In this document: positions 22,216-33,511 of the stretch, in pieces
Layout of the letters: every line of letters begins with the position of its first letter
Position numbering within the stretch: position 1 is the first letter of the stretch
Assembly (NCBI GenBank): GCA_001414345.1
Contig: LLCB01000042.1
Location: 1-64,000, forward strand
DNA: 64,000 nucleotides
Direction of reading: 5' to 3'
DNA from: Hymenoscyphus infarciens
Lineage: Eukaryota; Ascomycota; Leotiomycetes; Helotiales; Helotiaceae
The notes under the pieces: generated by a model
Databases searched by the model: none
What the model saw: the letters and a program-made list of their open reading frames with translations, nothing else
Told to the model about the DNA's origin: nothing
Program-made: the position numbers and the translations under genes

Positions 22216-22920
22216 CTAAATGTCCAACGAGTGTATGGGGAATTTGAAGTGACGTTGTATAGCTTCTTTTACACTATTTTCGCAAGTGGATTCCATTATT
22301 GTTTTCTGATGTCTGTGTTCATTCTCAAAACGAAGAACATGAGATGATATGCCTGGCGAATACTTCAATACATGGTCACATTGATCTCCTACTGAATCCA
22401 AACACCACCAAGGAGAAACTAGTGTACATGGACCATTTGATAACACAATTCCTTTTTTTTTGTCGCTGACCACACTCTGCCATTTCTACTTTACCAAATA
22501 GACCGTGATGAGTCTGACCCACTGGTAGCCAATGATCAATCGCCCTTAACTACCCATTCTTCATCGCATCGCTCCTCAATCTCCTCCAACTCCTTCACAA
22601 GTTTTGATTTATATCAGCGACCAGCATCACAGCCGTCGATTTTAAGGTCAAACTCAGCAACTTGACTTTTGGTCCATTTGAAAGACCGGTCTTTGTGCGT
22701 TAGAAGTTGACCTAGTCGCCATAATCCAGCGTTTCGCGCTTCACTCATCAGACGATTCGCTAATGGATTGTTGCAGGTCTCGTAAGACTTTTGCCCATAT
22801 GTTAATTGTTCTGTCGCGATATATTTGCATTTTGAAGAGCCAAAACAGCATCTCTAATACCCCAGAGCACCTCATTATCACCAATTGCTTGCTCTGATAT
22901 TGACTTTCAGTGAATTGTCA
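22216..22920 (-). pseudogene. Decayed protein-coding gene at the edge of the AT-rich block
   Basis: Reading leftwards on the minus strand, coding-like segments occur in changing frames. One is EVLWGIRDAVLALQNANISR (about 22890-22830). Another starts TYGQKSYETCNNPLANRLMS and runs through GLWRLGQLLTHKDRSFKWTK to an in-frame TGA near 22615, then YKSKLVKELEEIEERCDEEW to a stop at 22536-22538. A further open segment at 22216-22473 includes SPWWCLDSVGDQCDHVL. The pieces need at least one frameshift and one stop read-through to join. The family is not recognised. The TGA could be a mutated CGA codon, as RIP leakage from the adjacent repeats would give. Confidence 0.5.
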
Positions 22921-23305
22921 GTCTTGAATTCTACTTATTATATGAATCTCTTCAACCCTTTATTTCACATCATTGGATATTCTTTAAATGATTGGATTGT
23001 TATAGATTAGATGAAAACTATTCTATTTAGTGAATTAAACATAAAGTGAAGAGTGAAGTTAATCAAACTTTTGTTATATGTCGCACTTTCTCAATTGTTC
23101 TCATTCTTCAACAGCAACAGAGGGTACACTTACACTATACCCATAGGTTAGAAACAGCAAAAAACACTCCAAAATTTATTAACTTCCTCTACTATTTATA
23201 GAGTAGCTCTTTATTAAATTTACATAAAACTAAGAATATAGTACTAAATAATAAGATAATCTAGCTTTCTTACCTTTTTTTTCTATTAGAGTTACTTAGA
23301 GTATA
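22921..23305. other. Transition into the first AT-rich RIP block
   Basis: AT content rises and CpA/TpG fall towards 23250. No ORF. The last five bases (23301-23305, GTATA) are the left target-site duplication of the LTR element. Confidence 0.6.
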
Positions 23306-23616
23306 TATAACGGCACGAAATACACACTACAGGAGAAGAGGCATATAGGAGTACGTTCGAGACTAAATGACATATGTAAATACTAGGCTCTAATACAGAA
23401 GAAAAGGAAAAACTATCCCTCTTCTACTCTAGGAGTAGGCTACTATATATAAGAGGTTTAGATAGTACAAAAGGGTCTGAAACCGAATAACCTCAGCTAA
23501 TATAAAAGCTTAAACCTACGTAACCTTCCTAAAATAGATAATATAAGACAACAACTACTAAAACCCTATATATAGTAGGTACTTCTAGCTATCTAGGATA
23601 ACGGTATACTATTATA
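23306..23616 (-). repeat. 3' LTR of the 2690-bp element
   Basis: 311 bp, collinear with 25685-25995. Differences are largely transitions, for example TATAACGGCACG against TATAATAGTATA at the outer end. The left neighbour is GTATA. Confidence 0.85.
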
Positions 23617-25684
23617 TCCCTCTCTCTTAAAAAAAGACTCGTTCTTAAGTCTATCTATCTCTTATTATTCAGGGTTGAATTAGGATAGTATAAGTATTAT
23701 AATATTTATTATATTTATTAATTTTATTAGTTCAAAGATGCTTTATTTATTAAACTTTATTATAAGTAAGATAAGATGTCGATTTTAGGTCTAAATCGTA
23801 ACTAAACTAATTTATAGATACTTATAAAAGAGAGACTTCGTTTCTAATCCTTTTATATTAAAAGTAAGTATTTATAAAAAGAGTATAGTCTAATCTAACT
23901 AGTAGTTAAAGAAAGTTTAAAGTTTAAAGTTTAAAAGTTTAAAAAGTTTAAAAAGTTTAAAACAGAGTTAGAGGCGAATTTAAAGTAGAGTTAGAAGTTA
24001 TTTAGTTAAGAGGTAACGTTAAAGGTAATAGTAATAACTTAGTTAAGAGCTTACTTTAAGAGTATACTAATTTATATCTAATTTAAATTCGAAAAAAGAA
24101 AAAGAGTATAAGTCTAAAAAAGTTTAGAATAAAGTTAGAACTAAAAAGTCGATAATATTATAGATAGTAATAACTTAGCTAAGAGGTTACTATCTTTTAA
24201 GAGTATACCGATTTAATTTATATCTAATTTAAAAGTTTAAAATAAAAAAAGGACTTCTAGCCTAGCTAGAAGTAAAAGAAAGTAAAGAATATAAGACTCT
24301 ATACTAGAGTCGGTAGAGTTCTAGCTAGTTAAAAGCAAAGTTATAGCTAAATTTTTAAAGTTAAAATTATTATCTAAGTTTAAGATAATAAAAGGAGTAG
24401 TTTTAGCTAGTTAAATAAACTTAATACTAAAGTTGTTATATTACCTTATTCCCTTTAAGGTATTTAAGGACTTATTTATCTTCTAATTTTAAAGAAAAGT
24501 CGCTGTTATATTATAAGGAGTTCGGAGCTAGATAGAGGTATTCTAAACCAAAGTACTTCAGTTTTACTCCTTATTTATAGCTAAAAGATTATTTACTATT
24601 TTAATAAAGTTATAATTCTAGTATCTCTTAAGTATAGTAGACGGGTTTTAGAGCTAAGGTATAATCTTATCCTATATATAAAAGAAGCGTTTTAATACTA
24701 GTATCTCCCTAAGTATAGCTATACTTAAAAAGTAAACGTTTTTTTAGTATATTCTTCTTCTAATTCTACTTCTATCTCTTTTAGATAATATTTAGTTAGG
24801 ATTAATAGTAATAACTTAGCTAAGAGCTTACTTCTAAGTTTTCTCCTAATAGAAAGCGTATTTTAACTAATTTATATTCGATTTAAGAGTAGTAGTAAGA
24901 AGGTATTAGAGGTAGTAGTATCCTTTAAGTAAAAGAGGTTTAAATTTAGGCTTTAAAAAGTAAAGGAGGGTTTAAATAAGAGTTAGATTAGTAAGAGTTT
25001 AAAAGTAAGGTGTTTTTAACTTCGAAGTTCGCTTATAATTTTATTCTCTATCTCTTAGTTAACTAATTATTTTATCCTTTATATTCTTTACTCTTATCTC
25101 GTCTACTTATTATCTATATATCGTCTGTATTTAAGAAGTTTTACTTATTATTTTATTAGGATCTTCTAGGTCTTAGTATATGGTTATAGGTTAGGTTAGA
25201 GAGGGTTTAGATAGTTATCTTTCAAAAAGGAGGGTAGCTCTAGAAAAGGGTTATCGCTCGACGCCTTATAGTAGAACTAATTTAAAGAGAGACCTAAGGT
25301 CTTCTTAGAAATTCGATATAATGATGTTGTTTAGGGGGGGAGGGGTAAGAGCAGATTTAGAAGCTTTTTAGATAACTTTAGTATATCGACTTATTCACCG
25401 AACCTATATATAGTAGTCCTTATATAGAGAGGGTTATTAGAAGCCTCTAAAGCACTTAGCGTATTCCTACTTCTTTAATATATAAAACACGCTTTTTACT
25501 AGCTATCTAAAACTAATACTAAACCCTAATATTACTAGCTATCTAAGAGATCTCTAGAATCCTAGCTATTTAAGAATAGCATTGTTCAGGTCTAATTCTA
25601 GCTTAAAAAAGAAATAAAAGCAACGACAAGCTTAAAGAGATATTATAAATACTATTACTAGTAAAGTAGAGTTTTTCCTTTTTA

Positions 25685-25995
25685 TATAATAGTATAAAAT
25701 ATATACTATAAGAGAAGAGGTATATAAGAGTATATTCAAGACTAAATAACGTATATAAATACTAGGCTCTAATATAGAAGAAAAGGAAAAACTATCCCTC
25801 TTCTACTCTAGGAGTAGGCTACTATATATAAGAGGTTCAAATAGTATAAAAGGGTCTAAAACCGAATAACCTTAGCTAATATAAAAGCTTAAACCTACGT
25901 AACCTTTCTAAAACAGATAATATAAGACAATAACTACTGAAACCTTATATATAGCAGGTACTCCTAGCTATCTAGAATGACGGCATACTGTTATA
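25685..25995 (-). repeat. 5' LTR of the 2690-bp element
   Basis: 311 bp, the same length as its partner at 23306-23616. Followed by the target-site duplication GTATA at 25996-26000. Confidence 0.85.
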
Positions 25996-26773
25996 GTATA
26001 TATTATATATATCTCTTAAAGAGTTTATTAGTAAAATTTTAGTCTTTGAATAACTATACGTATCTTACTAGTTATAACTAAGATTTTAGTTGAGATTATA
26101 TTCTTCTTATTAATCTCAGCGTATATAGCCGTGATTAGGTTATAGTATATAATATATTAACTAAGTTATAAGGCTATAAAGAGAGTAGCTTTTAGTATAT
26201 TCTCAGCTAAATTTGACGAGTGCGTATAGAGTAAGTACACGTACTATTAATAGTAATAAATAGATATTAGATGAAAATAAGTTCGTTATAATAAGTTTAA
26301 ATAATATACTACTAGGATATTTTAGTAGTACGTATATCTTTAAACCTATCGCGTACTAGTACATTTCATCTACTATATATTATATTACTTAATAATATAT
26401 ATATTATATAGGTTTCACCAAGGATTCGGACTTTATAGGATAATAAAATTTATTCACTAATTAAATAAAATAGAGCCTTTCTTATACTCCGAACCCGGCT
26501 ATTACTAGCCGCTTTACTAGAGTCTTAAGACTTCACTTCTCACTTTTTCCTACTACGATTTAGAGGGTGAGACAGCGAGTATAAACCGCGTCCTACGAGG
26601 TAATTGTTTAAGATAGGTAGTAAGAAAGGTAGGAAAATAAGAAGAAAAGTCAAGGCATGAAAAAGTAGTATATAGTTATAAAATGCTCTTTCTTATTATT
26701 AGTATTAGGTAATAATTACCTTACTTACTAATAGGCTTTAGGTTTAAACCTTAGTCTATACTAGTTCTTTCTA
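25996..26773. other. AT-rich RIP-mutated sequence
   Basis: Nearly free of ORFs and of CpA/TpG, with a GC-richer island at 26485-26600. It probably contains an older repeat copy into which the 2690-bp element inserted. I cannot assign a family. Confidence 0.5.
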
Positions 26774-26951
26774 GTGTTGTCTAGAAGGTTCGGTTACGTT
26801 CTCGGTTACGGTTAAGCGAACACGTGATCCCTAGAACCTTCTAGCAACCCCTTTTGATTTATAAGCTATAGAAGCTTCTAGTATTTACTCTAGAAGTATA
26901 TATAGCCCTCTTCTATCTTTTAGTTAGAAATCAAGTCAAAATTCACTAAGT
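26774..26951 (+). repeat. Possible solo LTR or promoter-like repeat fragment
   Basis: The segment opens TGTTGTCTAGAAGGTTCGG and closes ...CAAGTCAAAATTCA, giving TG...CA ends. It has an internal inverted repeat (TCTAGAAGGTTC / GAACCTTCTAG), a CACGTGATC motif and a TATATATAGCCC box, which together look like a fungal Ty1/copia-type LTR. No partner LTR or clear target-site duplication is seen in the window. Confidence 0.35.
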
Positions 26952-27001
26952 CTTTTATACTTATACTTCGACTTCTTAGAAACGTGATTTAGCGATCACC
27001 T

Positions 27002-27075
27002 GACCTACCCTGTGCCGATTCAACTTACGTACTTCTGACCTACCCTGTAGCCTACTCTGTAGTCTACCCTGTACG
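27002..27075. repeat. Short degenerate tandem repeat (CCTACCCTGTA)
   Basis: Four or five imperfect copies of CYTACYCTGTA occur between about 27003 and 27072, spaced irregularly. Function unknown. Confidence 0.5.
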
Positions 27076-28355
27076 TTTATAACCTCTTATACTTATATAG
27101 AGAGATACCTTGGTTTTCCCTGAAAAAGCAAGACAAGGAAGAACTATTTCGCTATCCTTCCACGGTCGCTGGGTACCTTTGTCTAGAATAATTGAGAGTG
27201 TTATTGTTAGAGAAGGCTTAGGAGAGTTGGAAACCTTGGCTGCTGAATTCGATAGCGCTAAATCGTCTCGTCTCGTTGATATTTCAAGTTAAGTTAGTGC
27301 CAGAGAGCAAGAACTAGGTAGGCATCTTTCAAAATCGTTGTTTTAGGTCAAAAGGTCCACTTTTGAAAATATCCTCTCACGCCTGGATGGCAGAGCATAA
27401 TAGAGGCATATGAAGCGGATACCCCCTAAACCTCGTTATCCACGCGATATTTGGCGTAGTTGAACCTGGAACTACCTAAAAATGGCTAGTCTCGTGACCA
27501 GAGCATGTGACATCATCTGGTTTGTTGCACATCGCATAGGAAATCCGATACTTAGAATCGGAAAAATCATTCAAAGTGTAAGAGGTGATCACTAAGAATT
27601 CTACTTTTTGTTAAGCTATAGTGCGCTAAGATCTTCATATACTCGGGTATAAAGAGCCAGGAATAGAATTGCTATTGAAGCATAATACCTTTCCCTCTAG
27701 CAACGAAAATAGAAGATTTAGGCCGTGGTGCTATCTACACTAGGCAGCCTCGAAGAGGATGGAGAGCCAGTATTTTAAAGAACAGTCAAGCAGAATTTTT
27801 CAGCAGGGGTAAGTGACTCGAAGGAAATTCTGCAAAAATATAGCGTACCAAATATAGTATGTAGAATCAGTGGAGTATGGCACCTGTATATACATAAAAA
27901 TAATGATCTTAGCTCTCACTTCGCAACAAACTGACCCCTATTAAGAAATAAACCTCACAAGTCCATGACAAACACCGACTCGCAGCAAAGTAGATGAATT
28001 CCAAGAACAACAAAACTAAGCAAAAGCGAAGCTAAAACTAGAAGGATATCGCCAACAAGAAACCAACAAAAACAGCAAGGCATATCGCTCATAAACACAA
28101 TAACGGAACGGACCATAATAACAAAACGGCTTCCCTCCTCAATAACAACCTCGGCCTCTCAGAAAAAACAATGCAAAATTCCCATCTCTTTCTTTCTCCA
28201 AATCCCAAATTTATCTACCCAAGTCCCCTTTTTTCTACATCCATCAATGCGTCATAACTCTCATCCTTCATCCCTCATAACTCATAATCATCATCATAAA
28301 ACCCCTCACTCACCACCACTCTTCATTCCTCCCCCTCAATACTCAAAATCCCACC
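27076..28355. other. Intergenic region right of the first AT-rich block
   Basis: Composition returns to normal. A 60-codon open frame at 27110-27292 starts with TTG and has no support. The remainder shows only short ORFs. The part near 28100-28355 is probably the 3' UTR of the BTB gene. No RNA gene is recognised. Confidence 0.45.
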
Positions 28356-30944
28356 TTAAAACCTATTAACAGCAAACCTCTTCTTACTCTTCCTCCCCTT
28401 CCCATTAAACCCATTAGCCACAGGCGGAATCCAAACATCACTCTCCTCCTCCGTCGTAGTACCCGTCGTGCCCACGATATCCTTCAAATCCACAACGTTA
28501 TCCCCTTTATTCTGAGGGCGGAGATTAATACCATTGATACTAACTCCACTGTCCCTGTTCTCCTTGGAAGTTTGTTTAACTGGTTCCTTGGCGTTATATG
28601 CTGTAGAGGGTTTGACGAGAGGTGGAGATGGTGTGATACTTTCTCTGGACTGCTCTCGAGCTTGTTGTTGTAATTGTTGCAACTCCCTAGCGATTTCCTC
28701 TTTTTGTAATTGAGATGAGTTCCTTTTGATGTCGAAGTCAAAACCGGTTGTTGATGGTGTGGGTTCTCTATTAGCTAGTTGATGGACGGAGGGCTTGGTT
28801 GAGATTTTCTGTTCGTGTTCCCCCTTCGTTGGTGGTTCATAAATAGAGGCATAAACAATCTTCTCCTTCGATGGAGTAGGAGATGGTGTTGGTCTCACAT
28901 CTCTTACCTCTCTGACATTATGAGAAAAGGGCTCTTTGGTTGGAGATTGTTGAACCATTTCCGGAAGCACAGTAGATTTCACTTCTGCGAAGAATCCCTT
29001 TTTGACGGGTTCCTCGACTTCAATTTCTTTTGGGAAGAGCTTGAGAGGAGTGTCATCGGCTAGGAGACGGGCTTTATTTCCTTGGAGGACGTGGGATTTT
29101 CGGAGGTCATCTTTGGGGGGATCTTGAGCCTTGATTTCTGGAAGGGGAGTTGGTGGATCGTGGGAAGGGAAGAGAGTTCGGATTTCTTCTCGGGGAGTTG
29201 CTTCTTGCTCAGTGATCGAGGGGCGTGGTCGTGCCATTATTTCTTGTGAAGTCTCGGATTCCCTTCGTTTCTCGAAAGGCTCGACGTAGACGTTTGATTC
29301 CAAGAGGGGTTCTTCCTCTGCGACAGCCGGTTCGACTTCGACAGTTTCAACAGTTTCGACAGTTTCGACAGGGGCTTCGATAGTTTCGACAATAGGGACT
29401 TCCACCTTTGCTGGCACTGGAGCGATATGAGCACGGAAATCTTCCCAAGATCCCACACTACAGATTGTTAGCAAACACCCAGACAAAACTCAAGACGTCA
29501 CTCACCCTTCATTTCGATAATCCTCAAGCTTAAGTCCTCCCAGCCCCTCCTCAACAGCCTTGATAGAACTCTCAATCTGATCCTCCAACCTATGACAATT
29601 CCCCTCAAACCCACCATAACTACTCCACCTCCTCCCACTACTCCTCCCACAAACATCCACCATCTTGATCTTCCTAATCTCTGCAGCAAGATCATTGAAT
29701 TTCTTCCCCGCAAAAGGAGCTTCCGGTCTAGGCCAGATGCCAATCTTCGAAGATCCCTTCATCAGAGAACCAAGAAGCATAGCATCACAGGCAAATCTCA
29801 GATCCTCATCCATCCCTGTATCGCAATGTGTTTGTCCATCCATGTATTTCGTGATGAGGGAGTGGATGACGTTGACGATTGTCTCGATGGCGCTTTGTCT
29901 CGCTTGCTTCATTGCATCTATAAATATTAGTTTGTGTATTCCTTCCTCGATCAGTATGCTGAACTCACCAATCACGCCAACAGGAAGAAGTAGTTCCCTC
30001 GCATCTTCGTCGAATTTCTCATCACATTCCCTCTGCGTAATCCTCGTCATGTCCTTAAATTCTTCTGCTCTCTCGAACACAAAAAATACGAAGAGCCAAC
30101 TCAATACATCCCCCGTATACCCCGCAGGCAACTCGCCTTTCGAATTCTCAATCCAAGTATCCGCGAAGAACTCCACAGAGCCTAGAATTCTAAATCCACT
30201 AACCATGACTGCAAGTTTCCTCAACAAATCAAGAGATACTTGTCTAGGAACCTCTCTCGTTTTCCCATGAATGATGTTCAACAATATGATCAAGGTATCA
30301 GGATCCACAGAAATAGGTATGGTAACATGACCAGTACTTTTCAGTGTAAGTGCTTCCTCCGTATCCCCAGAGAGTAAGGTATGGAAATTCTCGGAAGCAA
30401 GCATCATATGTCTAGACGAAACAACACATTGCACTTCCTGACTTAGTTTGACAGTTCTTTTCGCTTTCGCAGGTTTGGTTTTTGCCAAGACTACAGGAGC
30501 GGGAATTTCTTCAACTGGCGGCGCGATGGTCATTTGTTGTCTCTTCAAAGTCGCCCAAAACGACGCAGGCGGACTCGTCGACCGTTCTCGTCTCGACGAA
30601 GCATTAGAACCCCGTCGTGCACGGGGAGGAGGGGGAAACAATGGACTATGTTCGCCAGTCGGCGGATCGGGAGCGAAGAAGAAAGAACTCTCATCCGGTT
30701 CTTCTTCCGTCTCTCGTGGTGCTTCGCCATCGATTGCTGTCGCATTTTCCAATTCTGCGAGGGCCAATTCATCAAGAGCGCCCGATTTCCCAACCGTAGA
30801 CGACCTTCTGCTGTGCGCGGAGTTGGCCGAGGAGAAGGAGGAAGTTCGAGTGAGAGGCGGGGAATCTACTTCTTGCTCGATTTCTCGAGTTAGGGTCAAG
30901 GTGACATCGCCGTTTGGCATGAACACCAGGATTTCAGGCTCCAT
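28356..30944 (-). CDS. Large BTB/POZ-like fungal protein (paralogue 1)
   Basis: Three exons (30944-29969, 29917-29506, 29457-28356) give 829 aa from MEPEILVFMPNG. After a Ser/Pro/Arg-rich acidic region (about 25-150), a BTB-like fold at about 168-280 carries VVSSRHMMLASENFHTLL, a pattern typical of fungal BTB proteins, then VDPDTLIILLNIIHG. A conserved helical C-terminal part follows (about 280-460). Exon 3 adds a long disordered tail, rich in Glu, Pro and Thr, with a TVETVETVEVEP repeat near its start, a Gln-rich coiled-coil stretch and a basic end (GRKSKKRFAVNRF). Both introns have GTGAGT donors. BTB folds mediate protein-protein contacts, often with cullin-3 ligases, but nothing here proves a ligase role. 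The next minus-strand gene (31523-32636) is a shorter paralogue. Confidence 0.8.
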
Positions 30945-31522
30945 GATGGGCTGCAGAAAAACGAAAATCGCACGCAAACTCCAAAAACTATCCACTCATT
31001 AGCCCACTACCCCTGACATGGAAAAGAGAGTACATACCTCGAAAAACGAAAACGCCAAAAAATGAACAAGCCAAAAAAAAAACTATGGAAGAAAGAAAGA
31101 AGTGAAAGGCAACCTAACAAATAATTTTCCCTCACACCCACGGACTCGGAGGCATCCTACGCCGCAAATAAATGATGCATGAGTGGCGGTGAATCCGCGA
31201 TGTGGTGATGTGTTGTCAAGCAAATAAACCAATAGGAAGAAAGTAAAAATGAAATGCGCATGGCTGCGCTGCAAGTACAGGCTTTCCTCCAGCCTGTTCA
31301 TGTAGGATGTTGGACCGCATTGCATATTGGGCTTCTAGCGTCGCCTTGGGAGTTTGCTAACCGCCTCAATATGGCTCGGAAATCCCATGCACCCATTGCA
31401 CGGAGCCAAAATCGGGTATTCAAGAAATTCAATTGGACGCGGAAGAACACACAAGGAAATGCGAAGGAAAAAAATTGATGGTATTATTTAATAAGAGTAT
31501 ATAAACTCACGAGTTTCGAACG
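30945..31522. other. Spacer between BTB paralogues
   Basis: 578 bp with A-rich tracts near 31020-31090; promoter of paralogue 1 and 3' end of paralogue 2. No further gene is supported. Confidence 0.5.
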
Positions 31523-32636
31523 TCACAATGACTTGTAGTTTTTAATATTCAACCCCAGCCCTCCCTTTATCTTCTTGATCGTACTCACGATAGCGGCCTT
31601 AACCCCATGGTTAGGCCCTTTATACTCAGCTTCATTTTCGAGATCAAGGTGATCGCACAAAGCGGTAATAGTCAACGCCTGCGATTTCCTCATAATCATC
31701 CGCAGAGTAAATCCCGTAAATGGCGGAGGATGTGGGGGCCACAACCCACTATCAGCAGCGCTTTTGAGAAGTGTGCCGAGGATTGCGCCGTCGCATGCGT
31801 AGTTTAGTCTTTTTGAATCAGCCGCGCAGAGGAAGGTTGAGGAGCGGCAGTTCACGGGTCCTGTTTGGTATTTGTCAATTTCGTGGTGGATGATCGCATA
31901 CATTTCCGAAATTCCGCGTTGTCGCTCGGATTCTATTGCGTCTGGGGAAACATCAGCCCTTTCTGTTTTGCAGCGGGTTGAGAATGTACTTACCAAAGAC
32001 GTGTGCTGGTATTGGGAGATCTTGTTCTGATTCTCCGAGGCCGAGATCGCCGCTGCTCTCCAATGTTGCGATACGAGTCAAATGTTTGAACTCGGGTGCC
32101 ATGTTGAAGACGCAGGAGATTGCTAGCCACGGGAGGAGATCTTGTGTTAAAGAAACGGGTACTGTCTTTTTCAATTCCTTCAACCAGATCTCCGAATGTG
32201 TGTATAAAACTTCCGTCAGTTCGTATTTATCTGCTAGAATGGCGATATTCGTCATGGTTTCGAGATCAACAGTTTTGGGGACCTTGCGGAAATTGTGATG
32301 GATAAGATTCAACAATATCCGCATAGCAAAAGGGTCATCATCCGGTAAAGGCACGACCACTTTTCCATTCTTCTCCAGTTCCCGTCCTTCGGCAAAGGTT
32401 TCGTGGCGGAACATTGCTTTGAAGACGGCGGAAACGTGGATCATATGTTTGCTGCTCACCAGCATTCGTGATTCTTTGCTTCGTAAAACCGGTTGGGGTG
32501 ATTCTGCGTGTTCATCGTCGCTATCGTCTCCATCTTCTGTTCGTACCAATTCGAATTTTCCCGGCTCTTCCTCCACGTGTGTCAGGATGAGCATGAGATC
32601 TCCATCTTCGTCGAAGGCGATGGTTTGGCTGTCCAT
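31523..32636 (-). CDS. BTB/POZ-like fungal protein (paralogue 2)
   Basis: Two exons (32636-31994, 31941-31523) give 353 aa. The start matches paralogue 1 in pattern (hydrophobic strand, acidic turn, DGDLMLILTHVEEE). An acidic loop (DGDDSDDEHAE) precedes the BTB-like core at about 57-165 with MLVSSKHMIHVSAVFKAMF and PFAMRILLNLIHH. The C-terminal part ends GGLGLNIKNYKSL, comparable to GGLKLEDYRNEG at the end of exon 2 of paralogue 1, so the proteins align to that point. Paralogue 2 lacks the long disordered tail. The intron (31942-31993) has a GTAAGT donor and a CCCAG acceptor. Function unknown beyond protein interaction. Confidence 0.85.
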
Positions 32637-33511
32637 GGCTGCGAACCGAGGTTGTGTTGGGGTGGTAGTGGGTAGTAATTATTGTTTGTGTCCATATGCT
32701 GTCGATGTTTCGTTCTTCAAATTCGTCTGCTCGGGGTTTCCACACGGGAGAGGCTGTTTTATTGTGCCAGTCGGTGATCTCGATCGCAGAACTCGTTGCT
32801 TATAATTGAAGAAAGGGGGATAAATGGTTCAAGGAGGGGGAGGGCTGTGATAAAAAGATCGTGAGACTGTTCGTAGTGTTAGCATCCTGTATGGACAAGT
32901 GAGAGAGAAGACCAATTGATCAAAATCCTACATGCTGAAAATAACGAACTGTGGTAAAGGAAATTGTTGCTTGGGAATCTCCAAAACATCGTGAGCTGGC
33001 CTCCCGATATATCGAGTTTGAGAGTTTCTCGCACTCCAGGATGCGTTCCTGTATCTTCTTCAGATTCCAAGTTTTCGCATCCTCCCACAGGGGACCACGC
33101 CGCAACAAACCCGAGCCTGAAAAGCGGCGGGGATTCCCCAGCGACCAGTCAGCTTGGCAACGGGGCAACGGGGCAACGGGGACCGAACGGGGTGCAGAAC
33201 TGGCAGAACTGGCAGAACTGGACTGCCGTGGGGTTGGGGGTCGGCAATGGAATCGCTCAATTGAGACCTATAAACCATCTAAAAAAGGCAAATAACACTA
33301 GGGTCCCCTCCTTCTGGAAGGACGCTTTCGTGAAAACCTGATTTTTCCCCCCAAATCGACTTTCGTGATATTCAGGGTCTTCTCTCCATCGGACGATAAT
33401 GATGGCACTTGAGCGGCTATGTGCGGCGGTGGATTGCTTTGCTTCGTGGGGTGGATTGAGTTCATTTTCTCCGACTGGGACCCTTTATTCTAAATATAAA
33501 GACGAAACGCT
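32637..33511. other. Intergenic region with short tandem repeats
   Basis: Promoter of paralogue 2 and 3' flank of the Zn2Cys6 gene. Contains three GGCAACGG-type units at about 33158-33180 and three 9-bp GGCAGAACT units at about 33194-33222. Overlapping ORFs here are artefacts of this low-complexity GC-rich patch. Confidence 0.5.

Larger units (their letters stand above)
23306..25995 (-). mobile_element. 2690-bp LTR retroelement, non-autonomous, RIP-degraded
   Basis: Two 311-bp direct repeats (23306-23616, 25685-25995) are bounded by TATAA.../...TTATA ends and flanked by a perfect 5-bp target-site duplication GTATA (23301-23305, 25996-26000). Orientation is minus: a polypurine tract (AAGAGAGAGGGA on the minus strand, 23617-23628) adjoins the left LTR, making that the 3' LTR. 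The 2.07-kb interior has no readable gag or pol. It holds an AGTTTAAA-type simple repeat at 23918-23960 and three diverged copies of an AGTAATAACTTAGYTAAGAG block (about 24030, 24168, 24806). The LTR 3' ends resemble those of the 8049-bp element at 51120, so it may be mobilised by that family. Confidence 0.85.

Noticed and set aside
26440..26540. tRNA-like GC island inside the AT-rich block
   Set aside because: No pair of A and B boxes and no cloverleaf could be assembled by eye.
27110..27292. 60-codon plus-strand frame
   Set aside because: It starts with TTG, sits at the edge of repeat-derived DNA and has no recognised motif.
32951..33341. Two overlapping plus-strand frames of 114 and 125 codons
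   Set aside because: They are caused by a GC-rich low-complexity patch and overlap each other in different frames without splice or start support.
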